Source: Legionella sp. 515359 (lineage in GTDB: Bacteria > Pseudomonadota > Gammaproteobacteria > Legionellales > Legionellaceae). From it: a stretch of 48,251 nt of DNA. The stretch spans positions 1-48,251 of the forward strand of contig JAPCYN010000028.1 in the NCBI GenBank assembly GCA_025941565.1, read 5' to 3'. Position 1 is the stretch's first letter; the number at the start of each line of letters is the position of its first letter. Of this stretch, positions 43,685-48,251 are shown in pieces. Made by a program: the position numbers and the translations under genes. Below the pieces are notes generated by a model. It saw only the letters and a list, made by a program, of their open reading frames with translations, was not told the DNA's origin and made no database searches.

Positions 43685-45820
43685 ATGTTGCAGCATTATA
43701 AAACCAAAGGGGGCGTTGAAGTAGCGTGTTCTCAGACCCCCCTGGATTATCAACAAGGTATTGAAAATCTTCTTGAGCATTTGGATTCACACAGAGGGGC
43801 CTTATTTGCCTCAAGTTTTGAATATCCAGGGCGTTACACTTGTTGGGATATTGGTTTTTATAATCCACCTTTGGCTCTTATTTGCAGGCAAAATTTAATT
43901 CAAATTGATGCCTTAAACCAACGCGGCAAACTACTATTAACGTTTATTATTCCATTATTGGAAAATGAAACGTTTTTTGAAATCGTGGCGCAAAGTAATG
44001 CGCTGCTGCAAATCAAAATTAAAGCTACTGAAGAGACTTTCAGCGAGGAAGAGCGGAGTCAGCAGCCTTCTGTATTTACCGTGATCCGGCTGATACTCTC
44101 GTTCTTTAAATTGGAAGAAGAATCCTATTTGGGATTATATGGTGCCTTGGGTTTTGATTTAATTTTTCAATTCGAGGATTTACAAAGACATAAAGAAAGA
44201 GAGCTATCTCAAAGAGATATGGTTCTTTATTTACCTGATGAAATTTATGTGGTGAATCATCGGAAAGAAGAAGCTTTTCTTCGACGTTACGATTTTCAAT
44301 TTCAAGGACAATCCACAAAATCTCTGGAAAGAGAAGGTCTTGCTGTAGCATATCAATCACCCAATAAACCTGAAAAAACATGTGATCATCTGCCAGGTGA
44401 ATATGCGCAGGTTGTAAATAGAGCCAAGGAACGTTTTGCTTGTGGTGATTTGTTTGAGGTAGTTCCAAGTCAGACTTTTTATACTCATTTTAAAGACCGC
44501 CCCTCTTCTTTATTCAAAAAAATGCGTCAATTAAACCCTTCACCTTATGGTTTTTTTATTAATTTGGGTGATGGCGAATATTTGGTTGGCGCATCTCCTG
44601 AAATGTATGTACGGGTTCAGGGCAAGAGAGTAGAAACTTGTCCCATTTCTGGCACGATTAAACGTGGTGTCGATGCAATTGAAGATGCTGAAAATATTCA
44701 GACTTTATTGGACTCAAAAAAAGAAGAATCTGAATTAACCATGTGTACCGATGTGGATAGAAACGATAAATCACGTATTTGTGAAGCAGGTTCAGTGAAA
44801 GTAATCGGTCGCAGACAAATTGAAATGTATTCGCGAGTGATTCATACCGTGGATCATGTCGAGGGTATTTTAAGAGAAAATTTTGATGCCGTAGATGCTT
44901 TTTTAACCCATATGTGGGTCGTTACAGTGACAGGTGCACCTAAAATTTGGGCTCTTAATTTTATTGAAGAGCATGAAAAGTCGCCGCGTAAGTGGTATGC
45001 CGGTGCTGTAGGATGGTTTGGTTTTGATGGGAATTTAAATACAGGTCTGGTTTTAAGAACGGTACGTATTGAACAAGGCGTTGCTGAAATTCGTGTGGGT
45101 GCTACTTTGCTTTATGATTCAATACCCGAATCTGAAGAACAGGAAACGCGTTTAAAAGCATCTGCTTTTTTAGACATGCTGCAAAAACGCGAAGCCAATG
45201 TCCAACACAATATAATGCATTTGCCTTTGACAGGAAAAGGCAAGCATGTATTGCTTATCGATCATCAAGATTCTTTTGTGCATACTCTGGCAAATTATCT
45301 ACGTCAAACGGGAGCAGAAGTAAGTACCATTCGTTTTGATAAGGCCTTGCAGTATTTACAAAATCAAAAATATGATCTTGTTGTTTTATCTCCAGGCCCC
45401 GGTAAACCCAGTGATTTTAATCTGTCCCAAACAATCGCTGCCGTTGTTTCCCTTGGTATTCCTTTGTTTGGCGTTTGTTTGGGCTTACAAGGAATTGTTG
45501 AACATTTTGGTGGCGTTTTGGATGTTCTAAAATACCCCATGCACGGTAAACCATCCATTATAAAAGTGGTCGATAATCCAGAATTGTTCTCTGGTTTGGG
45601 AGAGAGTTTTAAAGCAGGGAGATATCACTCACTTTATGCACGTTTAAACGCGATGCCAAAAGAGCTGCGGGTTACCGCGATGAGTGATGACGGAGTTGTG
45701 ATGGCTATTTCGCATCAGCAATTACCCATTCATGCCGTTCAATTTCATCCTGAAACCATATTGTCTTTAGTCAATCAGGCCGGACTAAAAATTATTAACA
45801 ATTTGATGGGGATGGTTTAA
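43685..45820 (+). CDS. trpE(G): Fused anthranilate synthase TrpE-TrpG
   Basis: A 711-residue single-chain enzyme converting chorismate and glutamine to anthranilate, first step of tryptophan synthesis. Residues about 1-515 are TrpE: FEVVPSQTFYTHF, LVGASPEMYVRV, ETCPISGTIKRG, MCTDVDRNDKSRICE and AGAVGWFGFDGNLNTGLVLR. Residues about 520-711 are the glutamine amidotransferase: LLIDHQDSFVHTLANYL, LSPGPGKPSDF, nucleophile C598 in FGVCLGLQG and H688/E690 in QFHPET. The layout is the rhizobial TrpE(G) type. No leader peptide with tandem Trp codons was found upstream. Confidence 0.95.
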   Translation: MLQHYKTKGGVEVACSQTPLDYQQGIENLLEHLDSHRGALFASSFEYPGRYTCWDIGFYNPPLALICRQNLIQIDALNQRGKLLLTFIIPLLENETFFEIVAQSNALLQIKIKATEETFSEEERSQQPSVFTVIRLILSFFKLEEESYLGLYGALGFDLIFQFEDLQRHKERELSQRDMVLYLPDEIYVVNHRKEEAFLRRYDFQFQGQSTKSLEREGLAVAYQSPNKPEKTCDHLPGEYAQVVNRAKERFACGDLFEVVPSQTFYTHFKDRPSSLFKKMRQLNPSPYGFFINLGDGEYLVGASPEMYVRVQGKRVETCPISGTIKRGVDAIEDAENIQTLLDSKKEESELTMCTDVDRNDKSRICEAGSVKVIGRRQIEMYSRVIHTVDHVEGILRENFDAVDAFLTHMWVVTVTGAPKIWALNFIEEHEKSPRKWYAGAVGWFGFDGNLNTGLVLRTVRIEQGVAEIRVGATLLYDSIPESEEQETRLKASAFLDMLQKREANVQHNIMHLPLTGKGKHVLLIDHQDSFVHTLANYLRQTGAEVSTIRFDKALQYLQNQKYDLVVLSPGPGKPSDFNLSQTIAAVVSLGIPLFGVCLGLQGIVEHFGGVLDVLKYPMHGKPSIIKVVDNPELFSGLGESFKAGRYHSLYARLNAMPKELRVTAMSDDGVVMAISHQQLPIHAVQFHPETILSLVNQAGLKIINNLMGMV

Positions 45821-45824
45821 GACA

Positions 45825-47138
45825 ATGCGCAATAAGATATTAATGCTTTATGCTGTATCTTTTGTTTTGGGTATTGTAGTTGGTCTTGTAGGTTCAACAT
45901 TTCGATTAACAATCGATGTGCTTGGTAATGTGTTAGACAACTTTTTTAATGTTCTTAGCCTTCGTGGATGGCCGTCCGGATTGATTTCAGGATTGGTCTC
46001 TATGGTTATGGTTTATGCTGCCTATTTTGCAGTGAAGCAGTTTGCTCCTGAAGCATCAGGAAGTGGTGTACCCGAGATTGAAGGCGCATTACTGCATTTA
46101 AGACGTATCTCGTGGCGTCGTTTATTACCCGTAAAATTCTTTTTTGGTATTTTGGCACTCTCTGCAAAGATGATTTTGGGACGCGAGGGGCCGACGATTC
46201 ATATCGGAGGTAGCCTGGGGGAAATGCTGGGTGGGTTATTTAACCTGACACGACGGAGAAAGGATAGCTTGATTGCTGCAGGAGCCGCCGCAGGTTTGGC
46301 AGTTGCATTTAATGCTCCTCTAGCCGGGGTTATCTTTGTTATGGAAGAAATGCGTAACCAGTTCAACTATTCTTTTACCAGTTTCAATATGGTGGTTATT
46401 TGTTGCATCACCGCTACAGTCATTCTTGATTTGATGATTGGTCCTCAGCCAACGATTCCAATGAATGTATTTGAATTTCCTCATCTTGATTCCTTATGGT
46501 TATTTGCTCTGTTTGGCATTGTGGTAGGTTTTGTAGGACTTTTATTTAATCTCTCTTTAATGAAAACGCTAACGCTCCTGGATAAGCTTACTTCAAGACA
46601 AAAATCATATTACGTTTTGACCGTAGGCTTTTTGATTGGTTATTTAGCAGTACATCATCCCGCAGCTGTAGGTGGAGGGATGCACATTATTCATCAGGCA
46701 TTAACCCTGTCTCCGGGGTTTGGTCTTTTGTGTTTTCTTTTGGTAGTAAGGTTTATAGGAGTCATGGCATGCTATGGAACAGCTGTTCCGGGAGGAATTT
46801 TTGCTCCTATACTTTCTTTAGGCACACTTCTTGGTCTAGCTATATTTCATATTTTAGAAATGTTGCATATTGATTTTTTAACCCAACCAGGAATGTTTGC
46901 AATTGCAGGAATGGCTGCACTTTTTGCTTCATCTACACGAGCTCCAATAACCGGAGCAGTATTGGTGGTAGAAATGACGCATAATTATTATTTAATTTTC
47001 CCAGTAATGATGGCATGCATTACCGCAACTATTGTGCTACAGCTCACCCCGAATGAGCCTATTTACGAGCAATTACTAAATCGTGCCCTTCGTTTGGATG
47101 CTAAGAAAATTGCATCCAAGCAAATAACAACCCCCTGA
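45825..47138 (+). CDS. clcA: ClcA-type Cl-/H+ antiporter
   Basis: A 437-residue polytopic CLC protein. Selectivity motifs are GSGVPEIEGAL (79-89), GREGPTIHIGG with gating E121, and GTAVPGGIFAPILSLG. The internal proton glutamate is kept (E175 in VMEEMRNQF), which marks a proton-coupled exchanger and not a channel. Such exchangers help bacteria survive acid shock, plausible for a phagosome-dwelling organism. The gene begins four bases after the preceding stop. Confidence 0.94.
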   Translation: MRNKILMLYAVSFVLGIVVGLVGSTFRLTIDVLGNVLDNFFNVLSLRGWPSGLISGLVSMVMVYAAYFAVKQFAPEASGSGVPEIEGALLHLRRISWRRLLPVKFFFGILALSAKMILGREGPTIHIGGSLGEMLGGLFNLTRRRKDSLIAAGAAAGLAVAFNAPLAGVIFVMEEMRNQFNYSFTSFNMVVICCITATVILDLMIGPQPTIPMNVFEFPHLDSLWLFALFGIVVGFVGLLFNLSLMKTLTLLDKLTSRQKSYYVLTVGFLIGYLAVHHPAAVGGGMHIIHQALTLSPGFGLLCFLLVVRFIGVMACYGTAVPGGIFAPILSLGTLLGLAIFHILEMLHIDFLTQPGMFAIAGMAALFASSTRAPITGAVLVVEMTHNYYLIFPVMMACITATIVLQLTPNEPIYEQLLNRALRLDAKKIASKQITTP

Positions 47139-47158
47139 TTCAAAACCCTTTATTGTGT

Positions 47159-47190
47159 CCCCATTAATAAGGGGATAATAATTTTTTCTA
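47159..47190 (+). terminator. Possible weak terminator after clcA
   Basis: TCCCC and GGGGA arms around an 8-base loop, then ATAATAATTTTTT. The stem is only five bases long, but a T-run follows. Confidence 0.4.
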
Positions 47191-47216
47191 GAGCAGAAAT
47201 TAATACGCTCAAAAAA

Positions 47217-48185
47217 CTAATCTACGTGGATAACAATTTTGCCGAAATGTACGCCTGATTGCATGTGTTGGTGTGCTTCTTCAATTTGTTCGAGCTTAAA
47301 CTCTGAATCAATGATGGGCGTTAATTTTTTTGTTCTCAGAGGCTCCATCCACGCTTTATGAGCTTCTCTCCATAATTTATTTTTTTCTTCAATGGATTGG
47401 GAACGGAGTACAAAACCAATAATTTGTAATCTTTTGCGCATTATCAGTGCGAGGTTACACTCCACAGTGCTTCCCTTGAGGCACGCGATCTGGATGAGTT
47501 TACTTTTAGGCTTCAAGAGATGCAGATGTTTATTAAAATAATCACCGCCTACAAAATCAACAATTAAGTCAACACTGTGATCTTCAATTAAGTCCTCAAA
47601 ATCCTGTTTATGATAATTGATGACTTGATCCGCACCGAGTTTCAGCGCTTTTTCCACTTTATTATCAGTTCCTACCGTAGTGATTACGTGAGCATGAATC
47701 AATTTGGCCATTTGAATTGCCAATGAAGCGATACCACTTCCTGCACCATGAATCAGTAAGGTTTGTCCTGATTTAAGCTTCCCTAGATCAAACAAAGTGG
47801 CGTATACAGTCATTAAGGACTCAGGAAGTGCTGCGGCAAGCGTGTAACTCCAAGATTCCGGAATGTGCTGAGTTAGCGATTCTTCAACGGGGCAAAATTC
47901 AGCATAAGCGCCACTGCCTACTAATCCATAAACTTTATCGCCTGGTTTGAACTGGGTAACATTTGCACCTACTTCGGCTACTTCTCCAGAAATTTCCAGA
48001 CCCAAAACATCAGATTCTCCGGCTGGTGGCGGATATTTGCCATAACGTTGCATGATATCTGCCCGATTAAGGGCAGTAGCATTCACTCGCACTAAAATTT
48101 GTGATTTGCTGTATTCAGGCTTAGGGCCATTTTCGATGACCAATCGATTGTGTGGTCCTGGATTTTCTATGTGTACGTAGCGCAA
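47217..48185 (-). CDS. Quinone oxidoreductase-like medium-chain dehydrogenase/reductase (PIG3/QOR type)
   Basis: A 322-residue NAD(P)H-dependent enzyme of the zinc-free MDR class. The opening RYVHIENPGPHNRLVIENGP, NATALNRADIMQRYGKYPPP and LGLEISGEVAEVG are typical of the PIG3/TP53I3 group. The cofactor site is LLIHGAGSGIASLAIQMAK; the sequence VDLIVDFVGGDYFNKHL follows. It lacks the zinc cysteine ligands of alcohol dehydrogenases. It should reduce quinones or enals; the native substrate is unknown. Confidence 0.92.
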   Translation of the reverse strand: MRYVHIENPGPHNRLVIENGPKPEYSKSQILVRVNATALNRADIMQRYGKYPPPAGESDVLGLEISGEVAEVGANVTQFKPGDKVYGLVGSGAYAEFCPVEESLTQHIPESWSYTLAAALPESLMTVYATLFDLGKLKSGQTLLIHGAGSGIASLAIQMAKLIHAHVITTVGTDNKVEKALKLGADQVINYHKQDFEDLIEDHSVDLIVDFVGGDYFNKHLHLLKPKSKLIQIACLKGSTVECNLALIMRKRLQIIGFVLRSQSIEEKNKLWREAHKAWMEPLRTKKLTPIIDSEFKLEQIEEAHQHMQSGVHFGKIVIHVD

Positions 48186-48214
48186 AATATTTTCCTTAAT
48201 TTAAAAAATTAATT

Positions 48215-48251
48215 GTAGCCTGGGCGAAGCGCTGAGGAATCCTGACATTTA
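48215..48251. repeat. GTAGCCTGG palindromic repeat, copy 3 (cut by window end)
   Basis: Starts GTAGCCTGGGCGAAGCGC, matching the left arm of the repeat at 18535; the right arm would lie beyond the window. Confidence 0.55.

Overview
The window looks like chromosomal DNA from a Legionella species. It is AT-rich, carries a polar-flagellum gene cluster, and has a Fis-type regulator beside rnpB, a fused TrpE-TrpG, an ArgR-controlled arginine module, and several genes that look like Dot/Icm-type effectors built from eukaryotic modules (F-box with RCC1 repeats, and a Cys-His-Asp enzyme). No species can be named from the sequence alone. No tRNA gene, IS transposase, CRISPR array or prophage was seen.

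Layout. 1-2000: 3' end of rarA, then an inward-facing orphan with a ChaN/EreA-like fold signature (possible effector). 2219-10342: flagellar block fleS-fleR-fliE-fliF-fliG-fliH-fliI-fliJ, covering the two-component switch for middle flagellar genes, the MS ring and C ring, and the export ATPase complex. It runs directly into a giant YhdP-like AsmA-family envelope protein, a small membrane protein and the murein-recycling ligase mpl (to 16331). 16639-18522: two-gene orphan cassette of unknown function. 18571-20342: two tandem VUT/YhhQ-family transporters (minus strand). They are divergent from a GNAT acetyltransferase that converges on clpB; clpB has a clear heat-shock (sigma-32) promoter shared with the start of an S49 peptidase gene.

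24672-26700: a 600-base region holding a strong promoter and an opposing 47-residue small ORF, then an F-box protein with seven RCC1 repeats. 26777-30374: suhB, then the translationally coupled set trmJ-iscS-IscU-like-iscA. The IscU-like protein has lost all three cluster-binding cysteines. 30837-31560: fis and rnpB. 31661-35006: a palindromic repeat and the gatCAB amidotransferase operon (minus strand).

35215-38088: a second F-box/RCC1-like protein and, upstream in the same apparent operon, a 542-residue protein with a C258-H295-D317 triad. In front of them lie direct repeats resembling PmrA half-sites. 38432-43503: argR, and divergent from it an amino-acid ABC transporter (binding protein, permease, ATPase) joined to argG-argH. 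Tandem ARG-box-like sites with the canonical 3-bp gap sit just upstream of a consensus-like promoter. ArgH is about 45-50 residues shorter than usual at its C-terminus. 43685-48185: fused anthranilate synthase, a ClcA-type Cl-/H+ antiporter and a quinone-oxidoreductase-like enzyme.

Two families of palindromic intergenic repeats recur. One begins GTAGCCTGG (near 18535, 38361 and 48215), and one copy supplies the last codons of the yhhQ-like gene. The other has a CCTTCTCCC/GGGAGAAGG hairpin (near 31661 and 43550). The observations I consider most worth following are the cysteine-less IscU-like protein inside an isc operon, the F-box/RCC1 pair with its neighbouring Cys-His-Asp protein and candidate PmrA sites, and the promoter/antisense arrangement upstream of the first F-box gene.
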